From Fagopyrum homotropicum (taxonomy: Eukaryota > Streptophyta > Magnoliopsida > Caryophyllales > Polygonaceae), in assembly GCA_033239125.1 (NCBI GenBank), contig BSWB01000006.1:113010242-113074241 (forward strand): a stretch of 64,000 bases of DNA. The letters are read 5' to 3'. The notes under the pieces were generated by a model. That model was given only the letters and a program-made list of their open reading frames with translations. It was not told the DNA's origin and ran no database searches. Positions 1-10,131 of the stretch are shown piece after piece. Each line of letters begins with the position of its first letter. Within the stretch, counting starts at the first letter, position 1. Both the position numbers and the translations under genes were made by a program.

Positions 1-14
1 CGGCCGAAACCAAA

Positions 15-32
15 TCCCCGGAAACGGCGCCA
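15..32 (-). other. Primer-binding site of Ath-A (tRNA-Asp type)
   Basis: Read on the minus strand this is TGGCGCCGTTTCCGGGGA, one base from the 18-nt complement of the plant tRNA-Asp 3' end, the usual Athila primer. It lies six bases from the LTR edge at 39, so minus-strand reverse transcription of an element whose body lies left of the window would start here. Confidence 0.85.
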
Positions 33-1243
33 AAAACTTGTTCGCCTCTAAACGTGCGTGCAAATAAGTTTTAATTATAAAACTAGAATCAATCAAGCGA
101 ACCCGCAGTGTACGGATCGATATAGTTAAGCAAGGATTCCAGAGTATCGAACACAGGGATTTGGGTGGGAACAAATTCAATTGCAGATTATCAAGCGAGT
201 AAATATGAGAGTTTTTGCAAATATTGGGAAACAACAATCCTAAAGATCCAAGTATCCAGCTGTGGCAATCGATTCAAGATTTACTATTGATATAAAGACA
301 GAGTTGAGATATGCAAAGGTATACTAATGTAAGGTAATCGTACGGTGAAGTTCCAAAAACCTTATATGACTCACCTACAAGACACTCTCTATACAGGTTG
401 TTGAGGCTTCAATATAGAAAGGTTCCAAAGGCAAGAATTAATGTCAAATACCCAAACTTGTAATCCAAGGATCAAAACTAACTTAACCGATTAAGGTTGC
501 GACACTCACAATCGAGGTAGAGGTTGTTGAGGCTTCACTACCACCTAGAAAAGGCAAGCCAAGACTAAGTTAAAGCTAATCTTTAACTTTGGATTAAAGT
601 AAAAGCAGGTTCGTAAACTTAAGGGAAATTACGGGCAAATCTTGAGATTCCACGGTTGTGGAACTCAAGAACAAGCCGTGATTTAGGGTTCGTCGACGAT
701 TCTCTCTAACTCTCAGGATCTAATCTGTTTACGATCGATCTATCATCATCTTAGCCACAACTATCAACCCTTCACCTTAGAATTGTTAAGGGTTTTTAGC
801 CAATAACAGTCATGTTGATATCAAATTCAAGAATTAAAAGATTGAAAGATGAAAACTTCCGAAAACTTCCAATAAACTCCAAACCAATCTCAAAGTCACA
901 ATCAAGAACAAATAATATCACTAATTCCAGAATAGAACAATTAACACAAACTTAGGTAAGAAGGGAGAACGGGATGTCAATCCGTCTTCTAAATCAAACC
1001 TAATCAAGAAGAGAAGTCTTCTTGCAATAATCCTCCGAATCTTCCGTAAATCCGGGAATCTCAATCACAATCTCCACCAAAGTGCGAGATTAGGGCAAAT
1101 CCAAGCGCGAACGTAGATCTCCAATGAGATGTAAAAATGCGTCCAAGCGGCTATCGCAAAAGATCTCTAAGCGGCGGTGTAAGTGGGCGTAAGCGAGGAT
1201 AAGCGCCACTAAGCGAAGGTGACGGAATCTCCCTTCGTCCGTC

Positions 1244-1252
1244 TTTTTATAG
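1244..1252 (-). promoter_or_regulatory. TATA-like box of the Ath-A LTR
   Basis: On the minus strand this reads CTATAAAAA inside the LTR. The same word is at the matching place in both Ath-P LTRs, so it is the likely core promoter of the element. No transcript evidence is available. Confidence 0.55.
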
Positions 1253-1329
1253 GGCAAGATAAAATATCGGCCCGGCCCAATCTTCAAAAGATCGTGGCTT
1301 CAAAGTTTGGCGAAAAAGATCGCCAAGAT

Positions 1330-1487
1330 CACGGTCGTGGAAGGTTCCACGACCGTAATTTAGAGCGTGGAAATCAACACGGTTTGAACCATGGATTCCA
1401 CGACCGTAAAAGCTCCTAGAATGAACCACACTTCTCCTGCTGGGTTCCACGGCCGTGGAACTGAACGTGGTTCATAGTACGGCCGTA
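1330..1487. repeat. Cluster of CCACGGCCGTGG palindromes in the Ath-A LTR
   Basis: Palindromic or near-palindromic copies lie at 1330-1340, 1345-1358, 1396-1409, 1444-1461 (a perfect 18-bp palindrome, GTTCCACGGCCGTGGAAC) and 1478-1487 (TACGGCCGTA). Single arms (CGTGG or CGTGA) follow three of them 12 bp further on. A weaker copy is at 648-663. The word belongs to the Ath-A/Ath-H families. Confidence 0.8.
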
Positions 1488-1795
1488 TTTTAGAGCGTGA
1501 TTTAGGGCAAGAACGTGATTCTTCCCTAGCCTCGTGTATTCCTGAAGTTGACATCCATTTTGCTCTTAAGAATGCCCTTTATCCATGGACATACTCAATC
1601 AACTCATCTTTGCTCGATTCCGTTCGGAAATGGCTCTCAATCACCTATAATCAACATAAAGCTAGTGTAGACATCCATATCGATAATATAGGCAAACTAG
1701 CTCACTTATGCAACAATGATCAATCAATGACTATCAATATGAATCAAATACACTTAGAAAACGTGCCTAAAGTATCACAATATTTCATGCTAACA

Positions 1796-2007
1796 GTTTA
1801 CCTCCACCTCCTTCACCTTTGGAGGAGTGCAATTAAGTACTCTCACCCCTGGACATCCATGCCATCAACCCCGGAGCCACACTTGAAGAGCTCACGAGGG
1901 AGGAAAAGAACTGATAGAACCACGGCCCAGAGGGCCAAACCACGCCCATGGTTTCTTATTTCAACCCGTGGTTTTGTGCAGAGAGCCCTAAGTTGACTTC
2001 AACCCGT
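1796..2007 (+). pseudogene. Ath-H internal region, copy 1, left fragment
   Basis: From 1800 this matches 13185-13480 closely, so it is the left part of a second copy of the Ath-H internal region, cut on the left by Ath-A and on the right by Tk1. In copy 2 the same stretch encodes a Pro/Glu-rich segment with the motif LEELTREEKNW. Here the frame has a TGA (ctgatag) right after the AREEKN-like part. The end holds the palindrome cassette: CCACGG at 1920, CCACGCCCATGG at 1940, and an arm CCGTGG ending at 1971. Confidence 0.7.
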
Positions 2008-2051
2008 GGCTGGAGCTAAGAAACCACGCCCGTGGTTTCTTAGCTCCAACC
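2008..2051. repeat. Fold-back inverted repeat at the broken left edge of Tk1
   Basis: Arms 2008-2028 and 2031-2051 are 21-bp inverted copies with one mismatch and a 2-base centre. The right arm joins host palindrome sequence (CGTGGTTTC) to truncated LTR sequence (TTAGCTCCA). It marks the rearranged junction where the first 251 bp of the Tk1 5' LTR are missing. Confidence 0.9.
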
Positions 2052-4738
2052 ACCTCTTCTTGTCTAGCCTTCAGCTCCCTTCTTTCTGCGAGCCCAACCA
2101 GCCCAGCGTGCCCAGCCAACCAGCCCAGCGTGCCCAGCGTGCCAGCCTTGCTTCCGCAAAGGATTTGCGTCGACCCAGCTGTCTGAGGAGACCAGTGAAG
2201 CAGCTTGCTTTAGCCCAGAGTTGCGTCGGCCCAACTGCTTGAGGAGACCAGAGAAGCAGCTTGCTTCAGCCCAGAGTTGCGTCGGCCCAACTGCTTGAGA
2301 AGATCAGAGAAGCAGCTTGCTTCCAGCCCAGTTTCACACCTTACCTCAGCCCGTAACCTGCAGTCCAGGAAGAGCAACGTATGCCGGCCGTTACGCCCTT
2401 GCACTTCCCCCTCTTAACTACTCCCTCCCTCTCTCCTATCGTGATATCTCCGCAATCTCAGCAGCGTCTCACTCTTCCCTATCTTCATACCTTCTGTTTC
2501 GATTTTGAGAACGTGCACACACCAGCCGATTGCAGACCATCGCCTGCACCCATCCAGTCCGCTCCAGACGCAGGAAACACATCCGCGAGAAGCCAACAAG
2601 CCTTATAACAGAAGATCCATCGCCTCGACGTTCCCTTCTGCACTAGGAGTGGTGAGTCTTCGTCCCTCTGATTCCTTCTCCCTTCTCCTTCCGGATCTGA
2701 ACAAGACCAATGTGCAGTGGCAGCGGAGTCCTCCTAGTAGGCGTGCACGTACTGAACCAGTAGACACTCCAAGTACTACAGCGTAAGTCTCTGCCAGTCT
2801 TGCTCTTGTCCTCTTGTCAAACGTGCCTTCCAAACCATAACTGACTTCCTGTGCAACTCCTTGACACTCCTCTGTGCAGTCGACCTTTCTGTCTGTCTAC
2901 ATTCATCCCATCTAGCCTCGTATTAGGGAGAACATAGGAGCCTCTTTCAGAACCGAGAGGAGACACCTCTGAACCGTCAAACTGAAGAAGGTAAATCCTC
3001 CTCTCTCCCACAGCTTGATCGTATGTTCTTTAGGAGTAAACAAATACGTTTATATAAGATATGCATAGATTTAAGGTTGTTGTGATGTTGCTGGGAGGGG
3101 AGTTCGAGCCTAGGTAGTGAAGGTAGGGGTTGAGCCTTGTGAGGTCCTCCTAGAGTGTTAAACTTATGATCTTTGGATAACAGTAAAGATAGGACAGGAT
3201 ACTATAGAAGCTGAAGTGAAGAGCCTCTTTTCAAATCTCAGTTTAGTAGGTTTGGAACTGTAGTTTTTGAGGTTCATTTTCGATACTTTAGAATAACCAT
3301 CCACCGTTGAATTTTGGATATGTCATAGACTGATATACGTAGTTTATGGTGTTAAAATTTGGGAACGAGTTAACGGTCGGATTAGAATCTATGAGGCCTC
3401 AAAGTAGGGTTGTATGGCTGTTTTCCAGCAGGGGTATTATTTTGGCTAAGTATGGGAGATGTGAGTGCTGCAACCAACTTTGGGAATTTTTATTGAATCG
3501 AGGGTTGAACAGTTTTGAGAAATTCTTACTCCTAAGAATAGTTGGAATATCATAGATGATCTAGAGAATTATTTCGGAATTTTTATAAGCTTTTACGAAT
3601 TTCATATTTGAAGCCGAAGTTAGACCTTAACGACCTTTCGGAAAATTGAAAAGTTGTAAGTTGCTAATCTGTAACCGAACCCAGTTGTAGGATGTTAGAA
3701 TATGACTTTTGGTCTTAAAGAAGAGTTTCCACTTAAACTATAGAATTTTGGAAAGTTTCGGAACGAAGGGTAAAATAGTCTTTTCACCATAAATTAGCAC
3801 TGTAATCGATTCAGTCCTAATAAGATCTACTAGCTTAGAAGTTTTAGACTTCTAATTTCCTAGAAAGTGCGCTGATGCACTTATCTCCTTTTGACAGGCA
3901 ACTGAGTTGATACATCTACAGAGCGAGTTGGGTTTTCAAAGAGTCGAGACTTGTAACAGGTAAGTCATTTGGGCTTACTTAGCTGACTTCTGAATATGAG
4001 CATGAATAATGATAGTGGTGTGTGATTGAGATGTTTAGAATTATAGGTTGTGATAAATATTTACCGACCTATACTTGGCCTAAGAGTAACGGGCGGTGGC
4101 ATTCTGCTCAGTTAGCTTGAGGGCGCTGGGGGTTTCTTTAGGGACTAGTCCACACTCGGTTTGTAGTGATGCTACCGGCGGAGGTAAGCTAGACCTACAC
4201 CCAGTTGGATAAGGAACGGAGGCGAGAACTGTTAAGAGTTCTCGTGCCACAACTGTAAAATGGAATAAGATGAATCATCTAGATAATAGATAATAATCGG
4301 TTGTGTGCCAGCATGATGTTTGTTTATGTTTTTGAGTGTGTTTGTGCCGTTATTATTTCTGCTTATATTTGGATAGTTAGCTAACAGTTGTTATGTTGTG
4401 TAGACGTACCACAGGTTAGAGCAGATGCCGAGTGATCCGGATGGTAGTGGTCAGCCGGGGTGTCGTACTTTTTAGGGCGTGTTGCAGTTTCTTTGTTTGT
4501 GGGATTTCCAGTTGGACCTTGGTTCCTTTTTGATCCATTGTTGTTATCTTATGTTTTCCGGTTGTTGGTTATTCTGGTCACATTCATAACGTTGTTAAAA
4601 CTTAATTTATGATTTTCGGTTTTTCCTTATCTGTGCCTTGTTGTAAGATCTTGTTAAGTTGTTGTCAAACTAAGGTCGGGACCCACTGTGAGGTCCTAAC
4701 CAGTAACTCCCCGAGCTCCAAAAACTTGGGGTGTTACA
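2040..4738 (+). repeat. Tk1 5' LTR, truncated at its start
   Basis: It aligns with 10383-11257 and 11258-11918 of the 3' LTR. The first 251 bp are missing. Bases 2916-4077 are present only here, having been deleted from the 3' LTR. The LTR ends GGGGTGTTACA like the other chromovirus LTRs in the window. Conserved modules are a donor-like hairpin GGTAAGTC...GGCTTACTT (3959-3980), GGGCGGTGG (about 4091), a GAGAAC/GTTCTC hairpin (about 4217-4240) and a terminal CCCCGAG...CTTGGGG pairing. Confidence 0.9.
2141..2330 (+). repeat. 56-bp tandem repeats in the Tk1 5' LTR
   Basis: GAAGCAGCTTGCTT starts at 2197, 2253 and 2309, an exact 56-bp period, with a diverged fourth unit to the left. The same array is in the 3' LTR at about 10483-10672, so it predates the insertion. 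Confidence 0.85.
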
Positions 4739-4741
4739 ACA

Positions 4742-4754
4742 TGGTATCAGATCC
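4742..4754 (+). other. Tk1 primer-binding site (initiator tRNA-Met)
   Basis: TGGTATCAGATCC lies three bases after the LTR end and differs by one base from the canonical TGGTATCAGAGCC used by chromoviruses. Confidence 0.9.
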
Positions 4755-5004
4755 AGGTTGGCAACAATGGCACTTGAAATCTTTTAAAAAGGTCATATAA
4801 GTAAATAAGCAGAACCCGAAAGGGGTGTGAGTTTTCCAAAGGAATTTTGGATTTTAAATGCATGCATAGTCAAGATGGGATAGAAAGTACGGATGACCAC
4901 CACTACCTCCGCGGATCTCGATATTCTTAGTATGATCACTATAGATTTTTACTGCTTACGATAGATTAGTTAGATTATAACTGTAGTTGTTACCGTTCGT
5001 GCAG

Positions 5005-7057
5005 ATGGCACGTACTAGGGCTACACCAGCGACTGGCCGAGGTAGGGGTCGCCCCCCTTCCTCCAGTTAGACATGATCAAGCTGATAGGACCCCTGCTGT
5101 TAGAGGGCATGGTCGTGGAGGTAGACCCCCACTAGGGAGAGGTCGAGGACGAGTCCCTCGAGAGGATCCACCTGCAGCGAGCATGCCTGAGGCTGTTGTG
5201 GAAGAGGTAGCTGAGAGTGTAGGTCCCGAGGTCAGGCATGAGACCGTCGCTAGGTCTGGAGCGCAGGGAGCATGTTCGACTGAGTCAGGACGTGTTTCTA
5301 TTGGAGCATCCGAGTACAGAGAGTACAGAGCATACGTCGAGCGTATGGAGGAGGCTGCCAGAGTAGAGAAACTTACCCAGGTACCACCGGTGGTACCGGC
5401 TAGGTTAGTTCAGGTGACACAGGGAGTGTCTTAGGTGCCGGCTATACTTGAGAGGAGAGTTAATGCTGATAGAGCGCCTGTTGGGTCTAGAGCACCGAGA
5501 CCGGATGAGTGGTTTACGGCTTTCAACTCTCAGAAGGTTCCCTCATTCAGTGGAGAGATAGGGTTAGAGGTGGAGCACTGGATTGGAAAGATAGAGACTG
5601 CCTTAGAGGTGATACGTTGCCCAGAGGATCGACAGGTGGATTTGGTGCAAACATGTTTCATGGAGGATGCTCATTCCTGGTGGCGGACCATTCGTAGCCG
5701 AGTCACCAGTTGGGAGCAGATGAGGAGCATTGTTAGAGAGAGGTACTGTCATGTCTCGCTGAGGAGAGAGAGGTTTCAGGATTTCATTGAGGCGGGATTT
5801 GAGGATATTCCGATTGCTGTTGCTATAAAGAAGTTTCAGAAGGAGTTGACCCTACTTGGGCCAGCTGCACCTCCAGAAGAGCAGCATGTTTACCTCTTCT
5901 CCAGGAGATTGAGAGAGAGTACCCGATCATATCTGGCAAGATTTCGCTGTGAGACTTTGTCTGACTATCTAGATAGGGCCTCTGCATATGAGAGAGATAG
6001 GCCAGTTTCGAGGAGAACAATTCAGTCTAGTGGGCCGGATAAGCGGCAGAAGACAGGACATGCTGGTAGCAGTGCAGTAGTAGCAAGTTATGGGCGAGGA
6101 CAGACTCAGGGGAGGCCCAGCTACCACCCTACAGTTCAGACTTCCGGTAGAGATCGACAATGTTTTAACTGTGGTAGCCGCGATCACATTAAGACGGACT
6201 GCCAGAGGCCACCTACTACTTGCTTCACTTGCGGGAAGCCGGGACACATGGCTACTTTCTACCGTCAGGGTAGAGCTCCTTCACAGCAGGGATCTTCTCC
6301 TGCAAGTGTTGAGAGGAGTGGACATAGACCTCCTCAGTACCGAGCATCGAGTCAGCAACAGCAACAGTACCGGGCTCCAGGACATCCTGCTTCATACAAT
6401 ACTGCACAGGGATCAGGTCGTGGCAGGAGACATGGTAGTACCACTCACACCAGAAGAGGACCATCGAGAGTGTTCGAGCTGAGGAGCACTGAGCAGCCTG
6501 CAGCACCCGCGACCACAGGTACTATTTGGATCCATGACTTACCTGTGCGAGTTTTATTTGATACGGGTGCTACGCATTCCTTTATATCAGATGCATGCGT
6601 AGATAGGTTGTCCTTAGCTACAGTAGAGGGTGTACCTTTTGTGGTTGGTTTACCAGATGGGGGTAAGATTAGAGGATCCCGAGAGATTTATGACTGCCCT
6701 ATTCACCTGGGGGGCCGGGATTGGCTGGTAAATTTTCTAGTCATGCCCTTAGCACATGAGGACGTGATTTTGGGGATAGATTGGATGACTAAACATGGAG
6801 CAGTCTTAGACATTGGTAGGAGAATTGTGACTGTTGCCACTGAGGAGGGTCACAGAGTGATATTCCAAGGTTGGGACCTCGGAAAGTCCGGCACAGTTAT
6901 CAGCGCAGTGAGAGTAGCGAGACTGATAGCACAGGGTTGCGAGGCCTTCTGGTGTTATGCCATGAAGGAGCGCAAGAGCCTGACAGTAGAGGAGATACCA
7001 GTTGCATGCGAGTTTGCAGAGGTATTCAGTGACGACCTGCCAAGGCTACCCCCATAG
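5005..7057 (+). pseudogene. Tk1 gag and aspartic protease (broken)
   Basis: The ATG at 5005 opens a short MARTRA... stretch that shifts frame in the C run at 5051-5057; everything downstream is in one frame. An in-frame TAG is at 5432. The Gag core includes a WW motif in DAHSWWRTI. Zinc knuckle 1 (6161-6202, CFNCGSRDHIKTDC) is a complete CCHC box. In knuckle 2 (6221-6262) the last Cys is Tyr. The protease has DTGATHSF with Asp at 6560-6562, then ILGIDWM, as in retropepsins. The segment ends at a TAG (7055-7057) where the family has Gln, and pol continues in the same frame. This is dead in place but only lightly decayed. Confidence 0.92.
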
Positions 7058-8340
7058 GGGAGTGTTGATTTCAGCATTGAGTTAGAGCCGGACACGAGGC
7101 CGATCTCGAAGGTCCCATACCGTATGGCACCGATAGAGCTGCTTGAGCTGAAGAAGCAGTTAGAGGAGTTAGCAGAGAAGGGCTTCATACGCCCTAGTGT
7201 TTCTCCCTGGGGAGCACCAGTATTATTTGTGAGGAAGAAGGATGGATCGATGAGGCTGTGCATTGATTACAAGGAGTTGAACAAGGTCACCATCAAGAAT
7301 AAGTATCCACTGCCTCGCATAGATGATCTGATGGACCAGCTGCATGGAGCGTCAGTGTTCTCGAGGATAGACTTGAGATCGGGTTATCACCAGCTGAGGG
7401 TGAGAGACCAGGACATACCTAAGACGGCATTCCGGACTAGGTATGGCCACTATGAGTTTGTAGTGATGCCATTCGGGCTCACTAATACACCATCAATATT
7501 TATGGAGTTGATGAACGGGATTTTCATCGACTTCTTAGACCAGTTTGTAGTGGTCTTCATTGACGACATCCTAGTTTACTCTACGAGTCAAGAGGAGCAT
7601 GCCGGGCACTTGAGGACAGTATTACAGATTCTACAGGATAGCCAGCTATATGCTAAGCTATCCAAGTGCGAGTTCTGGATGTTAGAGGTGGTTTTCCTAG
7701 GCCATGTAGTGACTGCTGAGGGGATTAAGGTCGACCCGGCGAAGATTGAGTTAGTGTCTTCTTGGCAACCTCTGAAGAATGTTAAGGAAGTTTGCAACTT
7801 TCTTGGATTGACAGGTTATTACCGCCGGTTTGTGGAAGGGTTTTCCCTAATTGCCCGACCACTTACTTGTCTCCTAAGGAAGACTACTCGGTTCGTCTGG
7901 TCTGAGCCGTGTCAGTAGAGTTTTGAGGAGCTGAAGAGGAGATTGACGTCTGCTCCGATTTTAGCACAACCTGAGGGTACATAGGACTTTGTAGTGTATA
8001 GTGACGCATCCAAGCTGGGCTTGGGATGTGTCTTGATGCAGAGGGGTAAGGTCATAGCATATGCGTCTCGACAGCTGAAGACGTATGAGGAGAACTACCC
8101 CACCCATGACCTAGAGTTAGCTGCAGTAGTACATGCTCTTAAGATCTGGCGTCACTATCTCTATGGGGCGACCTGTCAGATCTTCACAGACCATAAGAGT
8201 CTGAAGTACATATTCACTTAGCGGGAGTTGAATAACCGCCAGAGGCGGTGGCTAGAGTTGATCAAGGATTTCGACCTTGAGATTCTCTACCACCCCGGGA
8301 AGGCGAATGTAGTTGCTGACGCTTTGAGTCGGAAGACGCC
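7058..8340 (+). pseudogene. Tk1 reverse transcriptase and RNase H (broken)
   Basis: Same frame as gag. RT motifs run in order: RLCIDYKELN, NKYPLPRIDDL, FSRIDLRSGYHQ, MPFGLTN, then the catalytic FIDDIL with both Asp codons intact at 7562-7567, and FLGHVV. RNase H starts at VVYSDAS (catalytic Asp at 8003-8005), with DLELAAV and TDHKSL following and VADALSRK closing the connection. Nonsense codons are TAG at 7916, 7982 and 8219; those at 7916 and 8219 stand where related elements have Gln, fitting CAG to TAG changes. Confidence 0.92.
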
Positions 8341-9922
8341 TCGGGAGAAGGCGATAGCCCGGTTGACAATACAACCACAGTTATAGAGAGACTTAGCTTG
8401 GTTGGAGGTAGAGATCCAGTTCCCCGATACAGCTCATCAGTTGGGTACCTTAGAGTTACTTCCTGATCTGTTGGGTGAGATCCGACAGAAGCAGGAGACC
8501 TGTCCGACTTTGACCCGGATCCGAGACCGGATGTCATGAGATGAGGCACCTCAGTTCACTATTGGTGCCGATGGAGTGATGAGACGTTAGGACCGCATCT
8601 GTGTGCCATCAAACAGTGAGTTGAGACAGAGGATATTAGGTGAGGCTCATGCTACCCCATACTCCGTACATCCTGGAGCGAGTAAGATGTATAAGGATGT
8701 GAGGCGTTCCTTCTAGTGGGGTGGGTTGAAGCCCGATGTGGCTCGGTATGCAGCTCAGTGTGCGACCTGTCAACAGGTCAAGATTGAGCATCGTAGGTCC
8801 GGAGGAGAGCTTCACCCACTTCCAGTACCACATTGGAAGTGGGAGGATATATCTATGGATTTTGTCACAGGGTTGAGGCTCAGTAGAGGTTTTGATGCTA
8901 TTTGGGTAGTGGTAGACCGTCTGACGAAGACCGCACGTTTTATTCCGATTAAGGAAACGTGGCCGGTAAGTCGTCTAGCTAAGGAGTTCACCAGACACAT
9001 TGTGATATTTCATGGAGTACCGAGGACTATCGTCTCTAACAGAGATGGACGTTTTACCTCGAGATTTTGGCAGCAGGTACATACTACTTTGGGGACGAGT
9101 CTCCACTTTACCATTACCTATCACCCATAGACAGACGGTCAGTCTGAGAGGACCATTCAGACCTTAGAAGACATGCTGCGGACGTGTGTACTAGATTGGG
9201 GACAGGTATGGCCAGATCATCTCCCACTGGTAGAGTTTTCATATAATAACAACTGGCATGCGTCTATTGGGATGGCTCCTTATGAGGCTTTGTACGGGCG
9301 GAGATGTCATACGCCATTATGCTGGGATGAGCCCAGCAGAGCTGATGGAGTAGCTCCAAATCAGATACAGGATGACATCGCTCGGATTGCTCTAGTCCGA
9401 GAGCGGATGTTAGCAGCTCAAAGTCGTCAGAAATCCTACGCCGATAAGCGGTGTCGACCTTTGGAGTTTAGAGTAGGTGCACAAGTGTGGTTAAGAGTGT
9501 CACTGACGAGAGGAGTCCGGCGTTTTGGCATTAAGGGGAAGCTGAGTCCCCGATATGTCGGTCCATTTGAGATCTTAGAGAGAGTCGGAGAGGTTGCCTA
9601 CCGATTAGCACTGCCACGGAGATTGGAGGGGGTCCATCCAATTTTTCATGTATCTCAGCTGAGAGAGTACATACCGGATCCTAGACACGTCATCAGTCAT
9701 GAGGATCTGATAGTCGAGCCAGACCACACTTTTGTGGAGTACCCAGTAGCCGTCCTAGAGCGTAGTACTAGGCGTCTGCGTTCTAAGGAGATACCGATGT
9801 TGAGGATCCAGTAGTCTAGACGAGGAGCCGATGAGGCTACCTGGGAGACAGAGGAGAGTATTAGACGTAACTATCCTGAGTTCTTTGCGGAGTTAGCCGC
9901 TACCTCAGTTCCGACGGGTTAG
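8341..9922 (+). pseudogene. Tk1 integrase and chromodomain (broken)
   Basis: The His-His-Cys-Cys zinc domain is visible (EAHATPYSVH ... CATCQQVK). In the catalytic core the first Asp is in DFVTGL. The second is replaced: SNRDGRF reads Asn (9038-9040) where SDRD is expected, so the enzyme would be inactive even without stops. Glu is present in DGQSERT (9146-9148). The GPF/Y-like module (YVGPFEILERVG) and HPIFHVSQLR precede a chromodomain (about 9731-9905, ending EATWETEESIRRNYPEFF). Stops are TAG 8384, TGA 8537, TAG 8588, 8714, 9128 and 9812; the natural end is TAG 9920-9922. Confidence 0.92.
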
Positions 9923-10131
9923 TACTTAGACAATACTTTATATATTTTTTGTGATTATATGTTTAAATGAGTGTATATGTTTACGTGATAAATGGCGTGA
10001 GTAGTTTGCATGCTAGAAAAACGAGATTAAAATTTGAGTGAGGCCAGAATATAAATTTTGAGGGTGAGAGTGTTTTGGGTAGATACCTTATTCTAACTTT
10101 CAGGACGAAACTTATTTTAAGGGGGTACTGA
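9923..10131 (+). other. Tk1 3' untranslated stretch with polypurine tract
   Basis: AT-rich, no ORF. It contains the chromovirus-typical CAGGACGAAACTT (about 10101-10113) and the polypurine tract AAGGGGG at 10119-10125, six bases before the 3' LTR, where plus-strand synthesis would be primed. Confidence 0.85.

Larger units (their letters stand above)
39..1795 (-). repeat. 5' LTR of an Athila-type element (Ath-A), minus strand
   Basis: The block begins TGTTCGCC next to the PBS and ends CATGCTAACA, giving TG...CA ends and about 1757 bp, close to the other Athila LTRs here (1755 and 1756 bp). Bases 109-172 keep the Athila U5 motif (GCAGTGTACGG, then a cgaacacaggg word) seen again at 47681-47745 and 57716-57780. 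The word AGGTTGTTGAGGCTTCA occurs at 395-411 and 531-547, in the zone where the other Athila LTRs carry a different repeated word. The flanking bases 1796-1800 (gttta) are the likely right target duplication, because 1801 onward continues a sequence found uninterrupted at 13181. The internal region and second LTR are outside the window. Short ORFs inside are not credible genes. Confidence 0.8.

Noticed and set aside
2381..2833. Several frames repeated at 10741-11175
   Set aside because: LTR sequence of Tk1 present twice by nature; no domain or codon signal.
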